Below are positions 36,112 through 44,471 of a DNA stretch of 64,000 nt, piece by piece (position 1 is the stretch's first letter; every line of letters starts with the position of its first letter). A program made the position numbers and the translations under genes. This DNA comes from an uncultured Actinomycetes bacterium (GTDB lineage Bacteria > Actinomycetota > Acidimicrobiia > Acidimicrobiales > RAAP-2), in assembly GCA_903871335.1 (NCBI GenBank), contig CAIQGE010000020.1, positions 1-64,000 of the forward strand. Reading direction: 5' to 3'. Under the pieces are notes generated by a model, which saw nothing but the letters and a program-made list of their open reading frames with translations, searched no databases and had not been told where the DNA came from.

Positions 36112-37263
36112 ATGACGACAGTGGACAACAACGCACCAATGCTTTCGAATCAGGAAATCATCGGTCGCGAGGACATCAACGACCTACAGGCCATTTTTGA
36201 GTCCGTCGGTCGCGACGACGGCAGCGTCGTCAAGACGGTGGACAACAACTGCCCGACGATGTTCACGTGGGACTACGAGAAGGGTTCGCGCCCGAAGCTC
36301 GACAAGCTCTACGAGAAGGCCAAGACCGCGCAGTGGAATGGTTCCACCGACCTACCCTGGGACACGCTCGTCGACCAGGAGAAGATTGCCCACCAGTCCT
36401 ACCTCGACGGGTCCCGCGGACCGATCGCGTCAGCGAGCCTCGACGGCACGCAGTTGGCGACGTGGGGTGAGAAGGAATGGGTCACTCTCAACATGGAGTA
36501 CCAGAACTGGATGCTGAGCCAGTTCATGCACGGTGAGCAGGGCGCCTTGTTGTGCACCGCCAAGATCGTCGAAACCGTTCCGTGGATTGACGCCAAGTAC
36601 TACGCCTCCACGCAGGTGATGGACGAAGCGCGCCACGTCGAGGTCTTCTCCCGCTACCTCGACACCAAGTTGAACGGCCACTACGTGATGAACAGTCACC
36701 TCGGCCTCCTGCTCGACGACATTGTGCAGGACTCGCGCTGGGACATGACGTACTTGGGCATGCAGATCATGGTGGAGGGTTTGGCGCTCGCCGCGTTCGG
36801 GTACATGCACGCCATGACCGAAGAACCGCTACTCAAGAAGTTGCTGCGCTACGTGATGGCCGACGAGGCGCGTCACGTTGCCTTCGGTGTGCTCAGCCTG
36901 CAGGAGATCTACTCCGAGATGAACGCCGCGGAGATCCGCGAGCGTCAGGAGTTTGCCTTCGAGGCCGCTCTGCGCATGCGTGACCGCATGCAGGGTCAGG
37001 AAATCTGGGACCGCGTCGGTGTCACCCCCCGTGACGCCGCCCAGGTCACGATGATGGACCCCGACCGCGTTCTCTTCCAGTCGGCCCTGTTCTCCAAGAT
37101 TGTGCCGAACTGCAAGAAGCTCGGTCTGCTCGATGCCGCGGACGGTTGGTTGCGCACGAAGTTCACCGAGATGGGCGTCATTGCCTTCGAGGACTTTGAG
37201 GACACCACCTTGGACCTCGACGCGAACGCGGAGGGCTCTCCGGTCCTACGTGGCGTTGAGTAG
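36112..37263 (+). CDS. ferritin-like diiron protein (AurF-like)
   Basis: 383 residues of mostly helix. Two DEARH motifs at 171-175 and 251-255, with Glu142 (HGEQGAL) and Glu222 (MVEGLAL), give the four-helix-bundle diiron ligand set E...DEARH...E...DEARH. This pattern is shared by AurF-type N-oxygenases and related actinobacterial ferritin-like proteins; substrate cannot be assigned. It starts at ATG 36112 after a GC-rich site, 24 bp from the TetR-like gene, and is followed by dapA. Conserved placement in this lineage is recalled, not tested. Confidence 0.8.
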   Translation: MTTVDNNAPMLSNQEIIGREDINDLQAIFESVGRDDGSVVKTVDNNCPTMFTWDYEKGSRPKLDKLYEKAKTAQWNGSTDLPWDTLVDQEKIAHQSYLDGSRGPIASASLDGTQLATWGEKEWVTLNMEYQNWMLSQFMHGEQGALLCTAKIVETVPWIDAKYYASTQVMDEARHVEVFSRYLDTKLNGHYVMNSHLGLLLDDIVQDSRWDMTYLGMQIMVEGLALAAFGYMHAMTEEPLLKKLLRYVMADEARHVAFGVLSLQEIYSEMNAAEIRERQEFAFEAALRMRDRMQGQEIWDRVGVTPRDAAQVTMMDPDRVLFQSALFSKIVPNCKKLGLLDAADGWLRTKFTEMGVIAFEDFEDTTLDLDANAEGSPVLRGVE

Positions 37264-37299
37264 TCCGTTCCTCACGAACAGACTGGTAACTTCGTAGGC

Positions 37300-38196
37300 G
37301 TGTCCACTCCTCGCTTTGGTCGTGTCGTCACGGCCATGGTGACGCCGTTCTACGACGACGGTTCGGTCAACTACGCGGCCGCCGCCGACGTGGCGAGATT
37401 TCTCGTGGCGAATGGCACCGACGGCATCGTGGTCGCGGGATCGACCGGCGAGGGATCCACGTTGGGTGACGACGAGAAGCTCTCGCTGTTCGCCGCCGTC
37501 GCCGAAGCCGTCACCGTTCCCGTGATCGCCGGCTCCACGTCCGCCGACACGCAGCGTTCGGTCACTCTCACCTCGCAAGTGGCCACGACCGGCGTCGCGG
37601 GGGTTCTCGCGACCACCCCGGCCTACGTGCGCCCGAGTCAGCGGGGCATCGCTGGCCACTTCGCCGCCATCGCCGCGGCGACGGACCTGCCGATCATGCT
37701 CTACGACATCCCTTCGCGCACCGGTCGCAAAATCGCGGCCGCGACCACCATTGAACTCGTGCGCACGACGTCCAATGTCGTGGCCTTAAAGGACGCCTCG
37801 GGCGACCTCCCGGGCGCCGCACACGTGAAAGCCACCCTCGGGGACCGCCTCGATCTCTACAGCGGAGACGATGCCTTGCTTCTTCCCTTCTTGTCCATTG
37901 GCGCCGTGGGCGTCGTCTCGGTCGCCTCCCATTGGGCGGGACCCGAGTTTCTCGGCATCGTCGAAGCCTTCGACCGTGGCGATCTCGCGACTGCGTGGGC
38001 GCTCAACGAACGTGTCGCGGCGAGTTGTGCCTTTGAGGGAACGGACGACTACCCGAACCCTCTGCCCTCCAAGGCGGCGATGCGGGCACTCGGTCTCGCC
38101 GTTGGTCAGTGTCGCTGGCCGCTCGGACCGAGTGACGATGTGCTCGATGACCGCGCGTCTGCCATCGTGAATGAATTGCACGCCCACCGTGGCTAA
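37300..38196 (+). CDS. dapA: 4-hydroxy-tetrahydrodipicolinate synthase
   Basis: Condenses pyruvate and aspartate semialdehyde, the entry step to lysine/DAP. TIM barrel of 298 aa with GSTGEGSTL (residues 48-56), Tyr135 in YDIPSRTG and the Schiff-base Lys164 in VVALKDASGD. The start is GTG 37300. The end overlaps the RNase J start. Confidence 0.95.
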   Translation: MSTPRFGRVVTAMVTPFYDDGSVNYAAAADVARFLVANGTDGIVVAGSTGEGSTLGDDEKLSLFAAVAEAVTVPVIAGSTSADTQRSVTLTSQVATTGVAGVLATTPAYVRPSQRGIAGHFAAIAAATDLPIMLYDIPSRTGRKIAAATTIELVRTTSNVVALKDASGDLPGAAHVKATLGDRLDLYSGDDALLLPFLSIGAVGVVSVASHWAGPEFLGIVEAFDRGDLATAWALNERVAASCAFEGTDDYPNPLPSKAAMRALGLAVGQCRWPLGPSDDVLDDRASAIVNELHAHRG

Positions 38197-39850
38197 CGAC
38201 GCCGTTCGCATTGTCTTCCTGGGTGGTCTCGGCGAGATCGGTCGGAACTGCATGGCCATTGAGGCCAATGGTCGCATCGTCGTCATTGACGCGGGCCTCA
38301 TGTTCCCCGAGCCGAACATGTACGGCATTGACCTCATCCTCCCGGACTTCACGTGGCTGCGCGAGCGAGCCGACCGCGTGGACGCCATTGTCCTCACCCA
38401 CGGGCACGAGGATCACACCGGTGCACTGCGGTACCTGACGCGCGACGTGAAGGCCCCGATCTACGGGTCCCCGCTCACCATTGGTTTCGCGAGACATCGC
38501 CTCGAAGAAGCGAAACTCGCCGGCAAGCTGACCTTCATCGAAGTCGAAGACGGTGCGCGTCGCAAGATTGGTCCCTTCGAGATCGAATTCATTCCGGTCA
38601 CCCACTCGGTGCCGAGCGCTCACGCGCTGGCCTTGCACACGCCCGCTGGCGTCGTGGTGCACTCCGGTGACTTCAAGCTGGACCTCACGCCCATTGACGG
38701 GCGCCGCACCGACGTCGCTCGCCTCGCCGCCCTCGGCGACGAGGGGGTGGCACTCCTCATGGGGGATTCGACCAACGCCGAGGAGCCGGGTTTTACGGCC
38801 TCGGAGGCCACCGTGGGTGGAGCGTTGCGTCGTTTGTTCTTGGAGCGTCCGAATAAGCGCATTGTCGTGGCGTGTTTCGCGAGCCACATTCACCGCGTCC
38901 AGCAGATCATCAACGTGGCCAACGAACAGGGTCGCAAGGTCGTGCTGCTCGGACGTTCCATGGAGACCAACGTCAAGTTGGCCCGCAAATTGAATCTCCT
39001 CCACGTGGAGACGGCCACATTCGAGGATTCCGCCAATATCGACCGCTACGAGCCTGGTCAGATCTGCGTCATCTGCACGGGCTCCCAGGGCGAGCCGCTC
39101 TCGGCGCTCGCGAAATTGTCGCGCGGTGACGGTCGTTTTCTCGCGGTCGGGGGCCAGGACACCATCATCTTGAGTTCGCACCCCATCCCCGGCAACGAGT
39201 GGTCGGTGGGACGTGTGATTGACGACCTGCACCGTTCCGGGGCCGAAGTGATTCACTCCGGCGTTGAGCAGGTGCACGCGTCGGGTCACGCGCGTCAAGG
39301 CGAACTGCGCACGTTGCTGCAACTCGTGCGCCCCCGGTCCTTTGTGCCCATTCACGGCGAATATCGCCACATGATCCACCACGCCGAACTCGCCGTGGAG
39401 ATGGGCGTGCTCGAGAACCGCGTGTGGGTGTGCGAGGACGGCGACGTTCTGGAACTCACCGAAGCCGGCGTGCGTCGAGCGGGCACCGTGCCGGCGGGCT
39501 TTCACTACATCGACGGAACGACGGGTGATCTCGACGAAGCTCCGCTCGAGGACCGCCGGATGCTGGCCGAACACGGAGTGGTGTTGATCACGGCCGGGGT
39601 CGACAAGGCGTCGGGTCGGCTCGAAGAGCGAGCGCGGGTGACCGCGCGTGGCTGGTTCGAAGGTGAGCACGAAGAACAGCTCATGACGGTCGTCGCCGAG
39701 GCGGTCAACGCCGCTCTCCTCGAAGCCCTCGACGGTGGGGAGCGCGACGCCGCGAACTTGACCAAGGTCGTTCAACGCACCGCGGGTCGACTGATTGGGC
39801 AGAAGTTCCGCCGTCAGCCGGTCATCATGCCGGCCGTCGTCGTTCTCTAG
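38171..39850 (+). CDS. rnj: ribonuclease J
   Basis: Metallo-beta-lactamase/beta-CASP RNase that acts as 5'-3' exonuclease and endonuclease. The HxHxDH motif is at residues 77-82 (THGHEDHTGAL). FIPVTHSVPSAHAL, the GDSTNAE segment, the beta-CASP FASHIHRVQQII, and HASGHARQGELRTLL with a later FVPIHGEYRHM are all present. It is 559 aa from ATG 38171; GTG 38189 is an equally possible start. dapA-rnj linkage is widespread in Gram-positive bacteria. No RNase E is seen nearby. Confidence 0.95.
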   Translation: MNCTPTVANDAVRIVFLGGLGEIGRNCMAIEANGRIVVIDAGLMFPEPNMYGIDLILPDFTWLRERADRVDAIVLTHGHEDHTGALRYLTRDVKAPIYGSPLTIGFARHRLEEAKLAGKLTFIEVEDGARRKIGPFEIEFIPVTHSVPSAHALALHTPAGVVVHSGDFKLDLTPIDGRRTDVARLAALGDEGVALLMGDSTNAEEPGFTASEATVGGALRRLFLERPNKRIVVACFASHIHRVQQIINVANEQGRKVVLLGRSMETNVKLARKLNLLHVETATFEDSANIDRYEPGQICVICTGSQGEPLSALAKLSRGDGRFLAVGGQDTIILSSHPIPGNEWSVGRVIDDLHRSGAEVIHSGVEQVHASGHARQGELRTLLQLVRPRSFVPIHGEYRHMIHHAELAVEMGVLENRVWVCEDGDVLELTEAGVRRAGTVPAGFHYIDGTTGDLDEAPLEDRRMLAEHGVVLITAGVDKASGRLEERARVTARGWFEGEHEEQLMTVVAEAVNAALLEALDGGERDAANLTKVVQRTAGRLIGQKFRRQPVIMPAVVVL

Positions 39851-39933
39851 CGCGTCGCGAGGCGATTGCCTTCGTACTGTGACGGTGCGCTCGAGGAGAC
39901 CCACCTAATTCATCGAGCCGCAACACCGACGGC

Positions 39934-39969
39934 GGTGCGATCGTCGTACGATTCTCACGAGGTCGCACC
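39934..39969. promoter_or_regulatory. inverted repeat upstream of the 135-aa hypothetical gene
   Basis: GGTGCGA (39934-39940) and TCGCACC (39963-39969) bracket a second smaller palindrome ATCGT-CGT-ACGAT (39940-39952). It could be an operator or leader hairpin; it ends about 24 bp before the next start codon. Confidence 0.35.
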
Positions 39970-39992
39970 GCTGACCTCGATGAGGGGGTGTC

Positions 39993-40400
39993 ATGCCAGA
40001 AGGTACGAAGGACATGCCGTGGTCCCTGACCACCCCGCCGGGTTCCTCGTCCTTTACGATCTACCGCGATGAGACGGCCGAGCCGGCCCAGCTCGTCTGC
40101 CAGGTGGGCTCGACCAAATTGACCTACCTAGCCCGCGTCATCGATGACTTGCACGCGTGGCTCGTCGCGCAGGGAGACTGGGTTGACCTCGGGGCGGCCG
40201 ACGAGCAAAAGGACGCGAAGCCCGGCACGGTGGAAGCGTGGGCGCGAGCGGACGACAATCCCGTCGGCGGTTGGTACGGGCTGAAGAAGGGCTATCGCGG
40301 TCGCGTCGGTATGTACATTCCGCCCCTGATGGAACACCTCGGTCTCGCGGAAGTCACGCACGAGGCGCGCAACAACAAGATGCGCGCGAAGAGCGTCTAG
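39993..40400 (+). CDS. conserved hypothetical protein, 135 aa
   Basis: Soluble, no signal peptide or membrane helix. Mixed composition with SSFTIYRDETAEPAQLVCQV near the N-terminus and a well-formed C-terminus VGMYIPPLMEHLGLAEVTHE followed by a basic end. It starts at ATG 39993 after a GAGGGGG site. It converges on the GNAT gene with a 4-bp overlap. I recall similar actinobacterial proteins of unknown function but cannot name a family. Confidence 0.7.
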   Translation: MPEGTKDMPWSLTTPPGSSSFTIYRDETAEPAQLVCQVGSTKLTYLARVIDDLHAWLVAQGDWVDLGAADEQKDAKPGTVEAWARADDNPVGGWYGLKKGYRGRVGMYIPPLMEHLGLAEVTHEARNNKMRAKSV

Positions 40401-41212
40401 TTGTCGGCGACGACGTCTTCGGGTGGGCGACGCGAGATGTGGAATTGCGTCTCGGTGTCACTGAAGCCCACGGATCGGTAGAGATCAATGGCGAAGTAGT
40501 CAGGGTCGGCGACCATGACCAAGGTGGAGGCTCGAAGTTCGTCGAGGCCGAAGCGACTCACGGTGTAGACCAGATTGGCCGCGAGTCCCTGACGGCGAAA
40601 ATCGGGGTGGGTTTCGACTGACTGAAAGCGCGCGAGTCCCGCTCCGGCGCGAAAGAGGCCCATCTGGCACGCGAGGCGCCCGTCGACGAACGCGCCGAAC
40701 CACTTTCCGTGACCCGCGGCGACGAGACGCCGATGGGACGTCGTCTTGTCGGACACGTAGGCGCGGTAGGAGACCGGTTCTAAGCCCATGTCATTGCACG
40801 CACAGCGCAGCTCGATGCTCTGCGCCCAGTCATCCTCGCTGACCAGGGGTCGGTACGTGGCCGCCGAATTGACCCGCGCCGGCGGCGTGACGGACTGCGT
40901 CGTCATGACCGTTGAGTACTCGACCTCGAGTCCCAGGTCGCGAAAACCTTGCAGTGACTCGTCATCAGCGCGAGTTTCGTTAATGCCGATGGCGATGTGG
41001 CGACTGGTCGGAAAGGCGTCGTGGAAGCGGTCCACCCAGGCCGATGCGCTCTCGCGCTCGGGGGCACGGTCGAGCAGCAGAAAATTGCCCCACCAAAAGG
41101 TCGGACTATGGGGACTGCGGACAATGATCGCGTCACCCTCATTGTTGACCTCACTGCCGCCGAGCCGCAAGATCGCGATGTCGGTCGCGTATCCGAGAGA
41201 ACGAAATTCCAT
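40397..41212 (-). CDS. GNAT-family N-acetyltransferase
   Basis: 271 aa. The C-terminal half has the GNAT fold: LACQMGLFRAGAGLARFQSV (beta4), VETHPDFRRQGLAANLVYTV (motif A with RRQGLA for acetyl-CoA) and AIDLYRSVGFSDTE. The N-terminal 120 residues look like a degenerate second GNAT-like half. Substrate is unknown. It is convergent with the hypothetical protein at 39993, and its start is close to the SIP-family gene on the same strand. Confidence 0.82.
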   Translation of the reverse strand: MEFRSLGYATDIAILRLGGSEVNNEGDAIIVRSPHSPTFWWGNFLLLDRAPERESASAWVDRFHDAFPTSRHIAIGINETRADDESLQGFRDLGLEVEYSTVMTTQSVTPPARVNSAATYRPLVSEDDWAQSIELRCACNDMGLEPVSYRAYVSDKTTSHRRLVAAGHGKWFGAFVDGRLACQMGLFRAGAGLARFQSVETHPDFRRQGLAANLVYTVSRFGLDELRASTLVMVADPDYFAIDLYRSVGFSDTETQFHISRRPPEDVVADN

Positions 41213-41248
41213 GCTGACAGTGTGGCCGACGTTTGTGTCCGACGCCGA

Positions 41249-42022
41249 CTAGTCCTTGACCGGCTCACCGTGGTCGGCATTGCCGCGTCCGGCCCGCCAG
41301 AACGCCTTGAGTGAGATCTGCTCCTCGCTGAGACCGCGGTCGAGCAGCGCCACTTTCGCGGCGCGCACCGCCGAGAATTCACCGAAGAGGTAGGCGTGTC
41401 CCGTGTCGGGAGGAAAGGCGAAGGCCGCGAGGCCACTCATGAGCCCGGCGGGATCACTCGGCGCTCGGCCGTCGCGGTCGACGAAGATGCCCGTGACGCC
41501 GATTCCCTCGGGAAGATTCGGCGTGAGGGCGTCATTCGGGTCGGGAATCTCGACGATGAAGATCGCCCGTCCGGGCTCTTCGATGGCTTCGGCCATGCGG
41601 TAGAAGGCGCCGAGAGCGACGGTGCCTCCCACGAAGAGATGCCAGTCGGCGAGCGGGTCCAAGGGAATCTTGCCCCGGGGACCCACCACGTCAATGGTGC
41701 TGCCGACCTCGGCCTCACGAGCCCAATTGGCCCCAGGTCCGTCGTGCGTCGTGGCGATCCACAGCGTGAATTCCTTGGTCTCGGTGTTGACGGACCTCAC
41801 CGAGTACCGGCGACGTCGAATCTGACCGTCGTGTTCTCCGGCGTAGAGCATCACGTCCTGTCCGGGTTCGCCGGCGAGGGCCACGGCGTCCTCGTGGGCG
41901 AGGGTGATCGACCGAAGAGTCGGGGAGATGGTGTCATTCGCGACCACCGTGGCGACGGCGCTCGTGGCGCCCAGACGTGTGGCGAGTTCGACCGAGGAGG
42001 GATGGGGTGCGGGGGCGGACAT
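41249..42022 (-). CDS. siderophore-interacting protein (FAD/NAD(P)H oxidoreductase)
   Basis: 257 aa SIP-type flavin reductase. The FAD-binding barrel has RRRRYSVRSVN and WAREAEVGSTIDVVGPRGK. The C-terminal NAD(P)H domain has AYLFGEFSAVRAAKVALL, and the terminal FWRAGRGNADHGEPVKD is the family's characteristic end. Such enzymes release iron from ferric siderophores. No siderophore synthesis or uptake genes are beside it. Its start faces ftsK with a LexA-box-like site in between. Confidence 0.88.
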   Translation of the reverse strand: MSAPAPHPSSVELATRLGATSAVATVVANDTISPTLRSITLAHEDAVALAGEPGQDVMLYAGEHDGQIRRRRYSVRSVNTETKEFTLWIATTHDGPGANWAREAEVGSTIDVVGPRGKIPLDPLADWHLFVGGTVALGAFYRMAEAIEEPGRAIFIVEIPDPNDALTPNLPEGIGVTGIFVDRDGRAPSDPAGLMSGLAAFAFPPDTGHAYLFGEFSAVRAAKVALLDRGLSEEQISLKAFWRAGRGNADHGEPVKD

Positions 42023-42051
42023 GCGGCAAATCCTAGGCAGTACCCGAAAAG

Positions 42052-42065
42052 CGAACTTGCGTTCG
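42052..42065. promoter_or_regulatory. LexA (SOS) box upstream of ftsK
   Basis: CGAACTTGCGTTCG fits the actinobacterial SOS box CGAAC-N4-GTTCG, with one more paired base on each side (G...C). It lies 16 bp before the ftsK start and 30 bp before the divergent SIP-gene start, so LexA could repress either. Confidence 0.75.
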
Positions 42066-42080
42066 CTAACTTGGACTGTC

Positions 42081-44462
42081 GTGGCGAACGCTCAACACAA
42101 GAAGAAGCCGACCTCGAGTCGCTCGAAGGCCGCTGCGAAGCCTTCGAGCGCGTCGGCGTCGGTGTGGACCCGCCACGCCCGAGATTTCTGGGTCCTCGGG
42201 CTCTTCGTGGTGGGCGTCTTTCTTCTCCTGGCGGAAGTGGGGGCCCTCGGGCCCGTCGGGCGCGGGATCGAGATCGCGCTCGCGACCACGTTTGGGCTGG
42301 CGCGCTGGGCGCTGCCCGTCCTGCTGGTGTCACTCGCCGGACTCCTGTTGTGGGGCAAGCTCGACACCGAACGAATGCGTCTGTTCGTCGGCATGGGCCT
42401 GGTGCTCGTGTCCCTCAGCGGCCTCGCGCATTTCGTCGGCGACGAGCCCGGCTATCACGCCACGCGACACTCGCTCTCGAGCGCCGGCGGCATCGTGGGT
42501 GTCGCGGTGGGCGGGGGACTGCACTCACTGATCGGAACGGCGGGCGCGCTCGTGGTGCTCGTGGCGCTGCTCATTCTCGCCGTCATTTTGCTCACCGGAC
42601 TGACGTTGCGGGCGCTCGTGACCGCGTTGGTTGCGGGATCCAAGGTCGCGCTGCGGCGCTTCGCGCTCTGGTGGCGCGCTCGACCGAAGCCCGAGCCCGT
42701 CGTCGAAACACCCACGGTGCCGGTCCTCGACGACGAACCCGAGCCCGAACCGGCGGTGCGCGTCGCACCTGTTCCCGTCGTCGTTGTTCCCGAGCCCGAC
42801 GAGGACGTGGAACCCATGATCGAATTCGACGAGTACGACGAGGGTGACGAGGGCAGCGATTCGGATATCTACAGCGAGTCCGACGACGACCCACCGCCCC
42901 CGCCGCCGCCCGCACCACGACCGGCGGCCGTCGGCGCCTCTCACCACTGGGACCTGCCGTCACTCGATCTCCTCCAGCGCGTCAAGGAACAACGCCAGGA
43001 TCGCACCGCCATTGACGCGGCCGGAGCGGAACTGGTGACCGCGCTCGCGGCCCACGGTGTGGAGACGACGTTGCTCGGCTACACCGTCGGACCAACGGTG
43101 ACGCGCTTTGAGCTGGAGTTGGGACCCGGCGTGAAGGTTGCTCGCGTGACATCACTGCACCGCGACATCGCCTACGCCATGGCGAGCCCCGACGTACGTA
43201 TTCTCGCGCCGATCCCGGGGCGTTCTGCCATTGGTGTCGAGGTGCCGAATCGGCAGCGAACCCTCGTGGCGCTCGGCGACTTGTTGGCGGCGGAGGACTC
43301 ACTCAAGGCGACGCACCCCCTCGACGTCCCGCTCGGTCGCGATATCTCGGGCAAGACGGTGATCGTGAATCTCGCCGAAATGCCCCACGTGCTGATTTCT
43401 GGTGCGACGGGCGCGGGAAAGAGTTCGTGCATCAACTCACTGATCACGTCGCTCGTCATGCGCGCCACGCCGGAACAACTGCGGCTCATCCTCGTGGACC
43501 CGAAGCGCGTCGAGCTCGGTCAGTACAACGACTTGCCTCACTTGCTCTCACCGGTCGTCGTCGACCCGAAGAAGGCGGCCGGCGCCCTGGCGTGGGCGGT
43601 CAAGGAGATGGAGCGTCGTTACGACATCCTCGCCGAGCACGGAGTGCGCGACATCACGAGCTACCAGATGCTGCTCGCGAGTGGTGAGATCGTGCCGCCG
43701 ACAACCGTGCGCCAGGCGGTCGCGGACGCGGTCGAGCGAGCGTCGGGTCTCGAGACGGAGATCGAACCACCCAAGGGTCCCGAAGATCTGCCCTACATCG
43801 TCATCGTGGTCGACGAGCTCAATGACCTGATGATGGTGGCGGCCCGGGACGTCGAAGAATCGGTCGTGCGCATCGCGCAGATGGCTCGCGCGGTCGGAAT
43901 CCACTTGGTGCTCGCCACCCAGCGCCCGAGCGTCGACGTCATCACCGGCGTCATCAAGGCGAATATTCCCAGTCGCATGGCCTTTGCCGTCTCCTCTCTC
44001 GCCGATTCGCGCGTCATCTTGGACCAGGCCGGTGCCGAACGCCTCATCGGCAAGGGTGACATGTTGTTGCTGACGGCGTCGAGCAACGTGGCGCGTCGAC
44101 TCCAGTCGCCGTGGGTGAGCGAAGAAGAGGTCCGCCGGGTCGTCACGCAGTGGCGCTCGCAGGGTGGCACCACGGAGACCGTGGTCGCCCTCGACCTGCC
44201 GAATGAGAGCGGTTCGGTCACGGGCGCCAGTGGAAATGACGACGACGACACCGTCCTCGTTGAGGCTCGTCGCCTGGTGCTGTCGACCCAGTCCGGATCG
44301 ACCTCGATGCTCCAGCGCAAGCTCCGCGTTGGCTTCGCGCGGGCCGGTCGCCTGATGGATCAATTGGAAGAAGAAGGCATCGTCGCCCCGGGCGAGGGGT
44401 CCAAGGCCCGAAAGGTGCTCTACACCCTCGAGGACTACGAGCGGCTGCATCCCTCGGCGTAG
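42081..44462 (+). CDS. ftsK: DNA translocase FtsK
   Basis: Pumps chromosome DNA at the septum and activates Xer recombination. From GTG 42081 the protein is 793 aa. Four or five membrane helices lie in the first 200 residues, followed by an acidic, Pro-rich linker with a run of prolines, then the motor with Walker A SGATGAGKSSCINS, IVVDELNDLMM and VLATQRPSVDVITG. The winged-helix gamma domain (TSMLQRKLRVGFARAGRLM) that reads KOPS is present. The frame upstream to 41904 lacks a good start. An SOS box overlaps its promoter region. Confidence 0.95.
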   Translation: MANAQHKKKPTSSRSKAAAKPSSASASVWTRHARDFWVLGLFVVGVFLLLAEVGALGPVGRGIEIALATTFGLARWALPVLLVSLAGLLLWGKLDTERMRLFVGMGLVLVSLSGLAHFVGDEPGYHATRHSLSSAGGIVGVAVGGGLHSLIGTAGALVVLVALLILAVILLTGLTLRALVTALVAGSKVALRRFALWWRARPKPEPVVETPTVPVLDDEPEPEPAVRVAPVPVVVVPEPDEDVEPMIEFDEYDEGDEGSDSDIYSESDDDPPPPPPPAPRPAAVGASHHWDLPSLDLLQRVKEQRQDRTAIDAAGAELVTALAAHGVETTLLGYTVGPTVTRFELELGPGVKVARVTSLHRDIAYAMASPDVRILAPIPGRSAIGVEVPNRQRTLVALGDLLAAEDSLKATHPLDVPLGRDISGKTVIVNLAEMPHVLISGATGAGKSSCINSLITSLVMRATPEQLRLILVDPKRVELGQYNDLPHLLSPVVVDPKKAAGALAWAVKEMERRYDILAEHGVRDITSYQMLLASGEIVPPTTVRQAVADAVERASGLETEIEPPKGPEDLPYIVIVVDELNDLMMVAARDVEESVVRIAQMARAVGIHLVLATQRPSVDVITGVIKANIPSRMAFAVSSLADSRVILDQAGAERLIGKGDMLLLTASSNVARRLQSPWVSEEEVRRVVTQWRSQGGTTETVVALDLPNESGSVTGASGNDDDDTVLVEARRLVLSTQSGSTSMLQRKLRVGFARAGRLMDQLEEEGIVAPGEGSKARKVLYTLEDYERLHPSA

Positions 44463-44471
44463 CCTGACCGG

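Noticed and set aside
38003-39904. Very long minus-strand open frame (633 codons) opposite RNase J
   Set aside because: It mirrors the rnj and dapA genes, has no recognisable domain and shows composition typical of the antisense frame of GC-rich genes.
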